Assembly (NCBI RefSeq): GCF_003001955.1
Contig: NZ_PVNH01000006.1
Location: 248,001-312,000 of the forward strand
DNA from: Prauserella shujinwangii
Lineage (GTDB): Bacteria > Actinomycetota > Actinomycetes > Mycobacteriales > Pseudonocardiaceae
DNA: 64,000 bases
Reading direction: 5' to 3'
Shown here: positions 28,866-37,903 of the stretch, in pieces
How positions within the stretch are numbered: position 1 is the stretch's first letter
How the letters are laid out: each line of letters begins with the position of its first letter
Notes under the pieces: generated by a model
Seen by the model: the letters and a program-made list of their open reading frames with translations, nothing else
What the model was told of the DNA's origin: nothing
The model's database searches: none
Translations under genes and position numbers: made by a program

Positions 28866-29056
28866 TCGGAACTCCCCCTCTGTCATGGCACCTGAGAGTT
28901 TCACCGCGCGTGAGCACGGCTTTCACCTTGGGTGAGGCGCGGGTGCGCCTGCTTTCCAGAGTGGCCTCGCCGAAAGCGGTAGCTGTACCTGAGAGATTCC
29001 GGGGAGTTTGCTCCTTCGGTGCCCCGCCTCGTCCACGGGGGCTCTCCCGCTCCGGC
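28866..29056 (-). ncRNA. Tandem glycine riboswitch in the gcvP leader
   Basis: Read on the minus strand, two aptamers are visible. The first has GCGGGAGAG, CACCGAAGGAGCAAA and AATCTCTCAGG; the second has TGGAAAGC, AAGGTGAAAGC, AACTCTCAGG and GACAGAGGGGGAG. These are the conserved elements of the gcvT (glycine) riboswitch, in the usual tandem order. In most bacteria glycine binding turns the downstream operon on. It ends about 55 bases before the gcvP ATG. Confidence 0.93.
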
Positions 29057-29186
29057 TCGTACGGCCGCGGTATTCACTTGTAAGGAAGTAACGTACGCGA
29101 GAACGGCGCTCGGAGTCCACTGCGCCGAGCAAGCGGTGACGAACACCGCGCAGCCCTTGCCGGGGACAGGACGGCACGCCCGCGCC

Positions 29187-29975
29187 TCAGTCACGCACCG
29201 GCACCACGGTCAGGGTGGCGCCGCTGTCGCGGACGCGGCGCTGCTCGGCGGCGGGCAACCCGGCGTCGGCGAGCACGAGATCGAAGTCGGTCAGCGGCGC
29301 CAGCGCGTACAGGCCCTGGCGGGTGAACTTGGTGTGGTCCACCATCAGCACGCGGCGCGATGCCGAGGCCATCATCGCGCGCTTGACCTGCACCGTGGCC
29401 TGTGACTGGTGGTAGCAGCGGTTGTGCGAGATGGCCGTGGTGGACAGGAACACGGTGTCGGCCCTGACCTTGGCCACCCCTTCGGCGGTGTAGAGGCCCA
29501 GGAAGGCGTCGTAGGCGGCGAAGTACTCACCGCCCAGGGCGATCAGGGTGATTCCCGGGACCCCCGCCAGCATCGTGACGACCGGCTGGAAGTAGGTGAT
29601 CACGGTCAGCGGCGCCCGCTCGGCCAGGTACTCGGCGAGGTGCAGGCCGGTGGTGCTCTCGTCGAGCATCACGGTGTCGCCGGGCGTCACCAGGTCCGCC
29701 GCGGCCCGCGCCAGGGCCCTCTTCTCCGGGGCCCTCGCGGCTCTGCGTTGTGCGACGTCGCCGTGGAAGGCCGCGGACGGCACCGCGGTCGCGCCGCCAC
29801 GGACCTTCGACAACCAGCCCTGCGCCTGCAACGCGTCGAGGTCACGGTGAATCGTCATCACGCTGACCCCGAACTCCCGGGCCAGCGTCGCCGCCCGTAC
29901 GAACCCGTCGGAGCGCACGCGGTCGCGGATGAGCGCCCGTCGCCGCGGCGGGAGGGTGGCGTGCGCGCCGCTCAT
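29187..29975 (-). CDS. DeoR-family transcriptional regulator
   Basis: The 262-residue protein has an N-terminal helix-turn-helix (LAREFGVSVMTIHRDLDAL, residues about 30-48) and the C-terminal sugar-phosphate isomerase-like sensor of DeoR proteins (SQATVQVKRAMMASASRRVL, then DHTKF). DeoR proteins usually respond to phosphorylated sugars and repress the adjacent operon. The gene is divergent from two FGGY kinase genes, with a 264-base region between that carries repeated GTGAAG/CTTCAC sites. The effector is probably an intermediate made by one of these kinases. Confidence 0.9.
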   Translation of the reverse strand: MSGAHATLPPRRRALIRDRVRSDGFVRAATLAREFGVSVMTIHRDLDALQAQGWLSKVRGGATAVPSAAFHGDVAQRRAARAPEKRALARAAADLVTPGDTVMLDESTTGLHLAEYLAERAPLTVITYFQPVVTMLAGVPGITLIALGGEYFAAYDAFLGLYTAEGVAKVRADTVFLSTTAISHNRCYHQSQATVQVKRAMMASASRRVLMVDHTKFTRQGLYALAPLTDFDLVLADAGLPAAEQRRVRDSGATLTVVPVRD

Positions 29976-30239
29976 GGCGAGTCCTTCCGGTGCGTGGATG
30001 TGAAGTTATGTGATCTGATGCGAGCACTCTCGCCGACGTGATCGTGTGTCAACGAGCTTACCAGCGGCGATGCCGAGAGCCGTGCCGCGATCTTCACAAA
30101 GAACCCACACAACGTCACGTGAAGGTTGTCCGTGGACGTTGTGCCTTCGGCGTCGGCGCACTGTGCTGGGGACACCGGACAGGCGACCGGCACCGGAACG
30201 ACGGGGCACGGCGGCCGCGCACGAGGCGAAGGAGCACGG
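29976..30239. promoter_or_regulatory. Divergent control region of the DeoR/kinase cluster
   Basis: The region holds three copies of the same hexamer in either orientation: GTGAAG at 30000-30005, CTTCAC at 30092-30097 and GTGAAG at 30119-30124. They are candidate DeoR operators flanking both promoters. I see no hairpin or other gene in it; a small reading frame through it lacks a ribosome site. Confidence 0.4.
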
Positions 30240-31763
30240 ATGTCGGCGATCGCGGTGGACGCGGGCACGTCGATGATCAAAGCGGTCGTGTTCGGCGACG
30301 ACGGCCGCGCGGTCGCGGTCGCCCGGCAGGCCACCGACGTGCGGCGGCCCCGCCCCGCGTGGGCCGAGCAGGACATGGCCGCGGTGTGGCACGCGGTCGT
30401 CGCCGCCGTGCGCGAGGTGCTGCCGCACGCCCCCGCCGCCGTACGGTTCGTCGCCGTCACCGCCCAGGGCGACGGGTGCTGGCCGGTCGATGACCACGGC
30501 GAGCCGACCGGCCCCGCGATCCTGTGGTCGGACGGCAGGGGAGCCGCCGTGGTGGAAGCGTGGCACCGCTCGGGCATCGCGGAACAGGCGTTCCGCGTCA
30601 ACGGATCGCTCGGCTTCGCCGGACTGCCGCACGCGGTCCTCACGTGGCTTCGGGAGCACGATCCCGACCGGCTCGCGCGCTCGTCGGCGGTGCTGACCTG
30701 CGGCGGCTGGCTGTTCTCCCGCTGCACCGGGCTGATCGGCATCGACTCCTCCGACGCCTCGGTGCCGTTTCTCGACCCGCGTACCCGCGCGTACTCGCCA
30801 CGGCTGCTGTCGCTGTTCGGTCTCGAGTGGGCGGCCGGCCTGCTCCCGCCGATCAGGGACGGCGCGGCCAGGTCGGCACCGCTGACCGAGCGTGCGGCGG
30901 CCGAGTTCGGGCTGCCCGCCGGGACACCCGTGGTCCTCGCGCCCTACGACGTGGCCGCCACCGCGCTCGGCGTCGGCGCCACCGCGCCGGGCCAGGCGTG
31001 CACCATCCTGGGCACCACGCTGTGCACGGAGGTGGTGCGATCCGGAGTGGACACCTCGGGCGAGCCGTCCGGCCTGACCATCGTGCTCGACGCCGCCGCG
31101 CACGACCCCGGCACCGGTGAGCGCGGCCCCGGCGCCCCCGTGCTACGGGCCTTTCCCACCCTGGCCGGGACCGAGGTGCTCGACTGGGCGAGCGCGGTGC
31201 TCGGGCTGGCCCACCCGCGCGAGGTGGTCACCCTGGCCGGGCAGGCGCCGCCGGGCGCGAACGGGGTGTCGTTCCTGCCCTACCTCTCCCCCGCGGGCGA
31301 ACGGGCGCCCTTCCTCGACACCCGTGCCCGGGGCACGTTCTGGGGCCTGTGCCTGGAACACGGCCGCGCGGAGGTGGCCAGGGCCGTGCTCGAAGGGCTG
31401 AGCCTGGTGATCCGCGACTGCGTGCTGGCCGCGGGAGCCGGAGCCACGGAGTTGCGCGTGTGCGGCGGCGGTGCGAACAGCGAGGCGTGGTGCGCACTCG
31501 TCGCGGACGTCGTGGGCGTGCCGGTGGTGCGTCCCGCCGACGCCGAGGTCGGCGCGAAAGGGGCGTTCCTGACCGGGCTCGTCGCCACCGGCGCCGAACC
31601 GAGCATCACCGCGGCCGCGGCACGGTACGTCCACATCGACCGGTCGTACGAGCCCGACCCGCACCGCGCCGAGCGCTACGCGGCCGCGTACGAACACTTC
31701 CTCGCCTTGCGCGAGATCTCCGCGCGGGGCTGGCGGGTGCCCGCGGGCCGCGATCCGGCATGA
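30240..31763 (+). CDS. FGGY-family carbohydrate kinase (first of two)
   Basis: The 507-residue cytoplasmic enzyme has the FGGY fold: the N-terminal AVDAGTSMIKAVVFGDDG phosphate loop, the GTTLC region in the middle and the C-terminal CGGGANSEAWCALVADVVGV. It resembles the branch containing xylulokinase and LsrK-like kinases, but the substrate cannot be read from sequence. The ATG at 30240 follows GAAGGAG. It is the first gene of a four-gene operon; its stop overlaps by an ATGA an alternative start of the second kinase. A phosphorylated polyol or keto-sugar is the likely product. Confidence 0.88.
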   Translation: MSAIAVDAGTSMIKAVVFGDDGRAVAVARQATDVRRPRPAWAEQDMAAVWHAVVAAVREVLPHAPAAVRFVAVTAQGDGCWPVDDHGEPTGPAILWSDGRGAAVVEAWHRSGIAEQAFRVNGSLGFAGLPHAVLTWLREHDPDRLARSSAVLTCGGWLFSRCTGLIGIDSSDASVPFLDPRTRAYSPRLLSLFGLEWAAGLLPPIRDGAARSAPLTERAAAEFGLPAGTPVVLAPYDVAATALGVGATAPGQACTILGTTLCTEVVRSGVDTSGEPSGLTIVLDAAAHDPGTGERGPGAPVLRAFPTLAGTEVLDWASAVLGLAHPREVVTLAGQAPPGANGVSFLPYLSPAGERAPFLDTRARGTFWGLCLEHGRAEVARAVLEGLSLVIRDCVLAAGAGATELRVCGGGANSEAWCALVADVVGVPVVRPADAEVGAKGAFLTGLVATGAEPSITAAAARYVHIDRSYEPDPHRAERYAAAYEHFLALREISARGWRVPAGRDPA

Positions 31764-31828
31764 CGCCGCGACCTCGCCCCGGCACGAACGAACCGACCGA
31801 ACGACCCGAGCGAGGTGGGCACACCGCG

Positions 31829-33319
31829 ATGACGGCAGGCACCGACGGGCCGGTGTGGCTGGGTATCGACGTCGGCACGCAGAGCGTGCGCTGCGTGGCC
31901 GTCGACCACAGGGCGGCGACCGTGGCGAGCGGAACCCACCCGTTGCGCGGCAGGCGGGCCGGGCCGCGCCACGAGCAGGACCCGCACGAGTGGTGGTCGG
32001 CACTGGCCACGGCCTGCGGCGCGGCGATGCGGGAGGTGGGCGGCCGGCCGGTGCGGGGCCTGGCCCTGTGCGCGACGTCGGGCACCGTCCTGCTCGTGAG
32101 CCCCGAGCTCACCCCCCTGTCGCCGGGGCTGATGTACGACGACAGCCGCGCCGGGAGCGAGGCCCGGCGTGCCGTCGAGGCCGGGGACGAACTCTGGCGC
32201 AGGCTGGGCTACCGGCCGCAGGCGTCGTGGGCGCTGCCCAAACTGCTGTGGCTGCTGGACGCGGCCGGGCGCCCCGCCGGGGCCCGGATGGCGCACCAGG
32301 CCGACTACCTCACCGGGCGGCTGGCGGGACGGCGCACCGCCGCCGACTCCAGTCACGCCCTGAAGTCCGGCTACGACCTCGACGCCGAACGCTGGCCGGC
32401 CGGGGTGTTCGACGCGCTCGGCATCCCGGCGGCGGTGCTGCCCGAGGTGGTCCGGCCGGGCACGCCCGTCGGCACGGTGGGCGGCGACGCCGCCGAGGCC
32501 ACCGGCATCCCGGAGGGCACGCCGATCATCGCGGGCATGACCGACGGCTGCGCGGCCCTGCTCGGCTCCGGCACGGTCGGCGTCGGCGCGTGGAACAGCG
32601 TGCTGGGCACCACCCTGGTGCTCAAAGGGATCACGGCCGAGCGGCTGCGCGACCCGCTCGGGGCCGTCTACTCGCACCGCGCTCCCGACGGCAGCTGGCT
32701 TCCCGGAGGCGCGTCGAGCAGCGGGGCGGGGGTGCTGACCGCCCGGTTCGGCGGTGCCGACCTCGGCCGGCTCACCGAGCAGGCGGCTGTCCGTCCACAG
32801 CGCACTGTCGTGACGTACCCGCTCGTCTCGCGTGGCGAACGGTTCCCCTTCGTGGCGGGCGAGGCGGAACGCTTCACCCTCGGCGAGCCACGGGACGACG
32901 TCGACGCCTACGCCGCGCTGCTGCGGGGAGTGGCGTTCGTCGAGCGGCTGTGCTTCGACTACCTCGACCTGCTCGGCGCGCCGGTCGACGGCCCGCTGAC
33001 CCTGACCGGCGGCGGCGCGCGCAACCGCTTCTGGTGCGGGCTGCGCGCCAGCACACTGGGGCGCACGGTCGGCGTTCCCCGCGACGCCGACCCCGCCGTG
33101 GGCATGGCGCTGCTCGCGCGCTCCCCCGGCTCGTCGCTCACCGCACTCGCCGGTGACCCGGCCCGCGACGGCGCGGGCGGGACGGACGTCGTGGAGCCGA
33201 ACCCCGACGACACCGCCGTGCTGACCGAGGGATATCTGGCTCTCGTCGACGCCCTGCTCGAGCGGGGCTGGCTTCCCGCCGACCTGGCGGCGCACGCACG
33301 GAAACGGAGCACCGGGTGA
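31829..33319 (+). CDS. FGGY-family carbohydrate kinase (second of two)
   Basis: The 496-residue protein is a second, diverged FGGY kinase: [17 protein letters not shown] at the N-terminus, [12 protein letters not shown] in the middle and [16 protein letters not shown] near the C-terminus. It is not a recent duplicate of the first kinase. I chose the ATG at 31829, close to the conserved N-terminal strand; an upstream ATG at 31760 overlaps the preceding stop and would add 23 low-complexity residues. The two kinases may act on two substrates or form one heteromeric enzyme. Its stop overlaps the GTG of the phosphatase gene. Confidence 0.87.
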   Translation: MTAGTDGPVWLGIDVGTQSVRCVAVDHRAATVASGTHPLRGRRAGPRHEQDPHEWWSALATACGAAMREVGGRPVRGLALCATSGTVLLVSPELTPLSPGLMYDDSRAGSEARRAVEAGDELWRRLGYRPQASWALPKLLWLLDAAGRPAGARMAHQADYLTGRLAGRRTAADSSHALKSGYDLDAERWPAGVFDALGIPAAVLPEVVRPGTPVGTVGGDAAEATGIPEGTPIIAGMTDGCAALLGSGTVGVGAWNSVLGTTLVLKGITAERLRDPLGAVYSHRAPDGSWLPGGASSSGAGVLTARFGGADLGRLTEQAAVRPQRTVVTYPLVSRGERFPFVAGEAERFTLGEPRDDVDAYAALLRGVAFVERLCFDYLDLLGAPVDGPLTLTGGGARNRFWCGLRASTLGRTVGVPRDADPAVGMALLARSPGSSLTALAGDPARDGAGGTDVVEPNPDDTAVLTEGYLALVDALLERGWLPADLAAHARKRSTG

Positions 33320-33933
33320 CCGACCTCGTCCTCGTCCGGCACGGCGAGACCGTCTGGCACGACGGCAACCGCTACACCGGCCGCACCGACGTCGGACTGA
33401 CCGAGCACGGGCGGCGGCAGGCCGAGCGGCTCGGCCAGTGGGCACGCGCGGCGGAGCTGACCGCGGTGTGGGCCTCGCCGTTGAGCAGGGCCCGCGACAC
33501 CGCGGCGGCCGTCACCGCGGCGACCGGCCTGCAGGCCGAAGTGGACGGGCGGCTGGCCGAACTCGATTTCGGCCGGGGTGAGGGACTCACCGGAGCGGAG
33601 ATGAGCCGGGCGTTTCCCGAGGCACGCGCGGCGTTCCAGGACGACCCGGTGACCCACCACCTTCCCGGTGGGGAGAACCCCGTGCACGCCGTCGAGCGCG
33701 CCGCGGCGTGTGCCCTCGACATCGTCGCGGCACAGCCCGGCGGCACGGTGCTCGTCGTCGGGCACTCCACCCTGCACCGGCTGCTGCTGTGCCACCTGCT
33801 CGGCCTTCCGTTGAGCCGGTACCGCCGGGTGTTTCCCGTGCTCCGCAACTGCGCGATCACCACCGTCCGGTGGAACGGCACCGACCAGGCCGCACTGATC
33901 GAGTACAACCTTCCCGTCGAGGAGACGCGATGA
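33316..33933 (+). CDS. Histidine phosphatase (phosphoglycerate-mutase-like) family protein
   Basis: The 205-residue enzyme has the phosphohistidine motif [13 protein letters not shown] at residues 6-18, the SRAR loop ([13 protein letters not shown]), a catalytic Glu region (AELDFG) and the second His in VVGHSTLHR. Members hydrolyse or transfer phosphate on small molecules. Its GTG start overlaps the stop of the second kinase by 4 bases, and its stop overlaps the ATG of the dehydrogenase gene, so it is part of the same pathway. Within the operon it probably removes a phosphate from a pathway intermediate; that is inference. Confidence 0.87.
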   Translation: MTDLVLVRHGETVWHDGNRYTGRTDVGLTEHGRRQAERLGQWARAAELTAVWASPLSRARDTAAAVTAATGLQAEVDGRLAELDFGRGEGLTGAEMSRAFPEARAAFQDDPVTHHLPGGENPVHAVERAAACALDIVAAQPGGTVLVVGHSTLHRLLLCHLLGLPLSRYRRVFPVLRNCAITTVRWNGTDQAALIEYNLPVEETR

Positions 33934-34997
33934 CACCAACGACCCCGGCGACACCGACGACACCGGCGCCGGTCTCCGTGCTGGCGGCGGGTGACCACTT
34001 CGTCCGCACGCCGCTGCTGATCGACGCCGTGCGCGCCGAGGTGGGTGCCGCGGTGGATCTGCGCTTCCGCACGCTCGACCTGCCGTGGCCGGTGCGGCCG
34101 TTCCATCCGGTCGCCGAGGTGGACGAGGCGTCCGGGAGTGAGGACGAGCTGATCGAGGCGTTGCGCGGAGTACGAGTCTGTGTCACCCAGTTCGCGCCGC
34201 TCACCGAGCGCGTGCTGGCGGCGTGCCCGGAGCTGGAGCTGTTCGCCGTCGGCCGGGGCGGTCCGGTGAACGCGAACGTCGCCGCCGCCGCCCGGCACGG
34301 CGTCACCGTCACGTGCGCGCCGGGACGCAACGCCGTCGCCACGGCGGAGCACACCGTCGCGCTGATGCTGGCCGCGGCCCGGCGCGTGGCGCACACCCAC
34401 GGCGAGCTGCGCGCGGGCGTCTGGCGCGGCGACTACTACGTCTACGACCAGGTGGGGCTCGAGCTGGGTGGCACCACGGTCGGGCTGGTCGGCTACGGCG
34501 CGATCGGCCGCAGGGTGGCGGCGATCCTGCGCGGGTTCGGGGCCCACGTGGTGGTGTACGACCCGTACCTGCCCGGGTCCGCCAGCGCCGAGGACGGCGT
34601 GGAGCGGGTGGAACTGGCCGAGTTGCTGCGCCGGTCGGCGGTGGTGTCGCTGCACGCCCGGCTGACACCGCGGAACCGGGGCCTGATCGGGGCCGCCGAG
34701 ATCGCGGCCATGCCGGAGGGCTCGATCCTGGTCAACTGCGCGCGCGGCGGCCTGCTCGACTACGACGCCGCCTGCGACGCACTGGACTCGGGGCACCTGT
34801 TCGCCGTGGCCGTGGATGTCTTCCCCGAGGAGCCGGTCCCGGCGGGCTCTCGCCTGCTGCGCACCCCCGGCCTGGTCACCACGCCACATCTGGCGGGCGC
34901 GAGCAGGCAGACCGCCCACAACGCCGCCCGGACGGTGGCCGCCGACGTCGCCCGGTTCCTGCGCGGCGAACCGGTGGCCCACGCCGTGCGCCCGTAG
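33930..34997 (+). CDS. D-isomer-specific 2-hydroxyacid dehydrogenase (PGDH-like)
   Basis: The 355-residue enzyme has the NAD-binding [16 protein letters not shown] motif around residue 190 and the catalytic Arg (NCARGG), Glu (FPEEP) and His ([12 protein letters not shown]) in order. It oxidises or reduces a 2-hydroxyacid with NAD(H). It is the last gene of the kinase/kinase/phosphatase/dehydrogenase operon and ends at a hairpin. The pathway substrate could be a four- or five-carbon acid phosphate, but this is not shown by the sequence. Confidence 0.88.
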   Translation: MTPTTPATPTTPAPVSVLAAGDHFVRTPLLIDAVRAEVGAAVDLRFRTLDLPWPVRPFHPVAEVDEASGSEDELIEALRGVRVCVTQFAPLTERVLAACPELELFAVGRGGPVNANVAAAARHGVTVTCAPGRNAVATAEHTVALMLAAARRVAHTHGELRAGVWRGDYYVYDQVGLELGGTTVGLVGYGAIGRRVAAILRGFGAHVVVYDPYLPGSASAEDGVERVELAELLRRSAVVSLHARLTPRNRGLIGAAEIAAMPEGSILVNCARGGLLDYDAACDALDSGHLFAVAVDVFPEEPVPAGSRLLRTPGLVTTPHLAGASRQTAHNAARTVAADVARFLRGEPVAHAVRP

Positions 34998-35008
34998 GTC
35001 CCCGGCTC

Positions 35009-35060
35009 GGCGGTCGTGAGGGCGGACGGGTCAGGGCCCGCCGCACCGCTCACGACCGCC
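35009..35060. terminator. Bidirectional hairpin between convergent genes
   Basis: Arms GGCGGTCGTGAG and CTCACGACCGCC pair exactly and an inner GC-rich part pairs partly. It lies 11 bases after the dehydrogenase stop and 10 bases before the convergent PLD-like stop. It resembles the GTGAGTG family in its ends but differs inside. Confidence 0.7.
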
Positions 35061-35070
35061 GGGGCGGGAG

Positions 35071-36252
35071 CTATCCGGCCGCCGCGTACATCACCTCGAA
35101 GTTGTCGCGGTACCGCGCGTAGAGCGATCCGAGGTTCGTCCTGATCATCGCTTCGTCGTTGCGGCGCAGCGAGGTGTGGTTGAAGTTCGGGCTTCCGGTG
35201 AGCACCCAGCGCGCGTCGGTGTCGCCGTCCACGGCACCCTCGGCGAGCAGGTACTTGGAGTGGATCCGCCCGGGCAGCTCCCGGGAGGTGTCCAGCGTGC
35301 GGATCGCGATGTTCGGGTGGCCCTCCAGCAGCTCGGCGACCTCGTCGTCCATCAGGCCCCGGACGATGCGGACCCGGCAACCCCGGTCGGCGAGCTCGAC
35401 GACCCGCTCGGCGATCGCGATGCGGTAGGTGTCCCATTCGGACATTCCGATACGCAGCGTCGTGCCGGTGGAGCAACCGACCTTCGCCAGGAACTCCACG
35501 ATCGGGTCGCCGGTGGCCCTCGGGAAGAAGTACGAGGTCACCGTGCCGCCCCGCATGCCCGTGGTGACGGTGTCGTCGAAGTCGGCTCCGCGTTGCTCGG
35601 CGGCCAGGTCCTCGAAGTAGGAGTCGTAGGCCTCGTACAGCCGGGTGTTGCCGACGAGCGTGGTGGCGTTGTTCCAGTACGTCGACGAGTTGAGGTCGGT
35701 GAAGTTCGCCGAGGACTGCACCACCACGTTCGACCGGCCCCCGGTGCGGGAGAACAGGTAGAACTTGTTGTGCTGGCCCTTGGTTCCGATGCAGGCCGCG
35801 GTGTTGCCCTCGGGCGAGGTGTTGCTGCACACGTGCAGCCACGAGTCGCGGGAGGCGTCGGTGCCGAGTTCGGCCCGCAACGCGTCCACGGCGGGGTTGT
35901 CGACCTGCCACCCGTCGAGGACGAGCTGCACGTCGACACCCCGCCGGTGCGCGTCGATCAGCTCGGTCGCGAAGTCCGTCCCCGCGTCGCCGGAGATCAC
36001 GAAGTGCGCGATGCGGATGCGCGAGCCGGCCTCGGCCTGGTGGACCAGGGCGCAGATCCGGCGCACGACGCCGGTGGCGTCTCCCGCCGCCGGGTTGTTG
36101 AACACCGCGCCGGTGGCCACGGGCACGTCCGGCGCGTCGCGGCACGGCCGGACGTCCTGCGCCGGCGCGGCTCCCGCCGCCGGGGTGGTGACCAGCGCCG
36201 CCACGGCGGCGGTGGCGGTGAGTGTGGAGGTGAGGATCGCTCTGGCACGCAT
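35071..36252 (-). CDS. Secreted phospholipase-D-superfamily protein with altered HKD motifs
   Basis: The 393-residue protein has an N-terminal signal peptide (about 28 residues, ending near GAAPA) and two PLD half-domains. The motifs read QHNKFYLFS with SSANFT after it, and IHSKYLLAE with GSPNFN after it. In the normal HxKxxxxD motif the last residue is Asp, but here it is Ser in the first and Glu in the second. The protein is probably exported and may cleave phosphodiesters, but with an altered active site. It is divergent from the transporter operon, with 325 bases of control region between them. Confidence 0.83.
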   Translation of the reverse strand: MRARAILTSTLTATAAVAALVTTPAAGAAPAQDVRPCRDAPDVPVATGAVFNNPAAGDATGVVRRICALVHQAEAGSRIRIAHFVISGDAGTDFATELIDAHRRGVDVQLVLDGWQVDNPAVDALRAELGTDASRDSWLHVCSNTSPEGNTAACIGTKGQHNKFYLFSRTGGRSNVVVQSSANFTDLNSSTYWNNATTLVGNTRLYEAYDSYFEDLAAEQRGADFDDTVTTGMRGGTVTSYFFPRATGDPIVEFLAKVGCSTGTTLRIGMSEWDTYRIAIAERVVELADRGCRVRIVRGLMDDEVAELLEGHPNIAIRTLDTSRELPGRIHSKYLLAEGAVDGDTDARWVLTGSPNFNHTSLRRNDEAMIRTNLGSLYARYRDNFEVMYAAAG

Positions 36253-36577
36253 GAATCTCCTCTTCCGGTGGGGACATCTCGCCCGCCGACCACGACGAAC
36301 GATCCACTCGAGAACGCCGGGGGACCCGGCGCCGGGAGAGTCGCGAACGGACGGGTGCCGCGAGGAGCGCGGACACGAGGTGTGAACCTAAGAGTGAACG
36401 TTAACGGGAGCGTTAACGCTAGGTGTCACGATCGTCGCCGTCAAGCTTCCAGTTTCGCCAGCCGAGACCGTTGACTCGGCTCAGTGCGGCGGGTTAGCGT
36501 GCTCGCAGCAGTCAATTAGCGCTCACGTGAACGTTCATCCTCCGTCCGGGCGCGCCTTGTCCTCAGGAGCTGAAACC
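36253..36577. promoter_or_regulatory. Divergent control region with a double CGTTAACG site
   Basis: The region between the PLD-like gene and the transporter operon has no gene I can support. It contains CGTTAACG at 36399-36406 and again at 36411-36418, two self-complementary octamers 12 bases apart, and a further partial site GTGAACGTTC at 36527-36536. LacI proteins bind such central-CG palindromes, and a lacI-type gene lies in the operon downstream. Confidence 0.55.
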
Positions 36578-37543
36578 TTGGGCTACACCAGTGATACGGA
36601 CCTGTCCGCACATCTGCGGCGGGCCATGCTCGACGCCGACCCGGCGTTGTCGCGCTACAACCCGCTTTCGCGCATCCTCGTGTTCGACCAGTTCAACTCG
36701 GGAACGCACGGCTGGACGGAACTGATCGGCAACCACGACGGCGAGGGCAACCTCGACACCGTCGACGATCACATGAAGGACTTCCGCCCGCCGCAGCTCA
36801 GTTCCTGCACGTTCTTCGATGTGGGCACGCACGGCGCGATGACCGGCACCTACGCGCTGAAGGTGGCCACCCGCCCGCTCGCCGGACACACCGCGGTGGC
36901 GATTCGCAGGCTGACGATGGCCCGCAAAGGCCGGGTGCAGTTCGAAACGTACTTCACCTACAAGTCGGAGGCCTCCTCCGAGGAGAACAGGGCGGCCGAA
37001 CAGGCGGGCGCGGGCGAGTGGGACGGCAACATCCATCCCTCCGAGCAGCAGTTCGGCGCCTTCACCGTGGCCACCGACATCTGCGACACCCGGGGAGTGC
37101 GCTACCACACCGTGGTCCGCTACCAGAACACCGACCTGGACAACCGGTTCACCCGGCGCTGGATGTATCCGGTGGTGCCCGAGCCGACGCCGCGCGAACA
37201 CCTGCAGGGCAAGGCCAAGCTCGGCCCGACCGATGACTTCACCGCGCCCGACCCCGAGGACTGGCGGGCGTTCGGCGAGCCGCAGTCGTTCTGCTACAAC
37301 GAGGTCCCGACCAAGGTCAACTGGCACTACCTGCGCTGGCAGATCGACACCGAGACCCAGCGCAACGTCGAGTTGCAGGTCAACGACCGGGTCTACGACA
37401 TGCGGGACGTCCCCGTGCCCGCCTACGAGGACCGGTACGACTCGCTGGACAACCTGCTCAACTTCTACGTCAGCGCCCGCACGCACACGAACGTCCGGAA
37501 CTTCCTGTTCCTGGACTCGGTGCTGATCTCGGTGGATTGGTAG
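36578..37543 (+). CDS. Conserved hypothetical beta-rich protein of the LacI/ABC operon
   Basis: The 321-residue protein has no signal peptide or membrane segment. Its pattern is alternating beta strands with many aromatic residues (YNPLSRILVFDQFNSGTHGW near the start, HTVVRYQNTDLDNRFTRRW in the middle), suggestive of a jelly-roll or carbohydrate-binding fold. I do not recognise a characterised family. I chose the TTG at 36578 because a CAGGAG ribosome site lies at good spacing; an earlier GTG at 36527 lacks one. As first gene of an operon with an importer, it may bind or process the imported compound. Confidence 0.7.
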   Translation: MGYTSDTDLSAHLRRAMLDADPALSRYNPLSRILVFDQFNSGTHGWTELIGNHDGEGNLDTVDDHMKDFRPPQLSSCTFFDVGTHGAMTGTYALKVATRPLAGHTAVAIRRLTMARKGRVQFETYFTYKSEASSEENRAAEQAGAGEWDGNIHPSEQQFGAFTVATDICDTRGVRYHTVVRYQNTDLDNRFTRRWMYPVVPEPTPREHLQGKAKLGPTDDFTAPDPEDWRAFGEPQSFCYNEVPTKVNWHYLRWQIDTETQRNVELQVNDRVYDMRDVPVPAYEDRYDSLDNLLNFYVSARTHTNVRNFLFLDSVLISVDW

Positions 37544-37551
37544 GTCGTCGC

Positions 37552-37887
37552 ATGCGCCAGTCGCAAACAGCCGTACTCGAGCGGTACCGGGTCCTGCGGG
37601 GGGACTTCACCACCGAACCCTTCGAAGCGGGCTGGGCGGGCGAGGCCCGCTGGTTCGTGCAGGTGCTCGAGACCGCCCGGCCGGACACCAGGATCGTCGT
37701 CACCACGCAGGTCTCGCCCGACGGCCTGCACTGGTGTGACGCCGGGTGCCCGACCCAGGTCGTGGCGGGCAAGGACATGATCTCGTGGCCCGTCCGGGAG
37801 TTCGGACAGTGGCTGCGGATCACCGGGTCCGTCGAGGGGGACGGGGGATCGGCCAAGGTTCAGATCTATCTCACGCTCAAAGAATGA
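37552..37887 (+). CDS. Small beta-rich protein of the LacI/ABC operon
   Basis: The 111-residue protein starts 8 bases after the previous stop. It is predicted as mostly beta strands (VLRGDFTTEPFEAGWAGEAR, VQVLETARPDTRIVVTTQV) and ends with LRITGSVEGDGGSAKVQIY. It looks like a compact beta sandwich without catalytic residues that I recognise, possibly a partner of the preceding protein. Function unknown. Confidence 0.65.
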   Translation: MRQSQTAVLERYRVLRGDFTTEPFEAGWAGEARWFVQVLETARPDTRIVVTTQVSPDGLHWCDAGCPTQVVAGKDMISWPVREFGQWLRITGSVEGDGGSAKVQIYLTLKE

Positions 37888-37903
37888 GCATTGGAGAGAC
37901 ACC

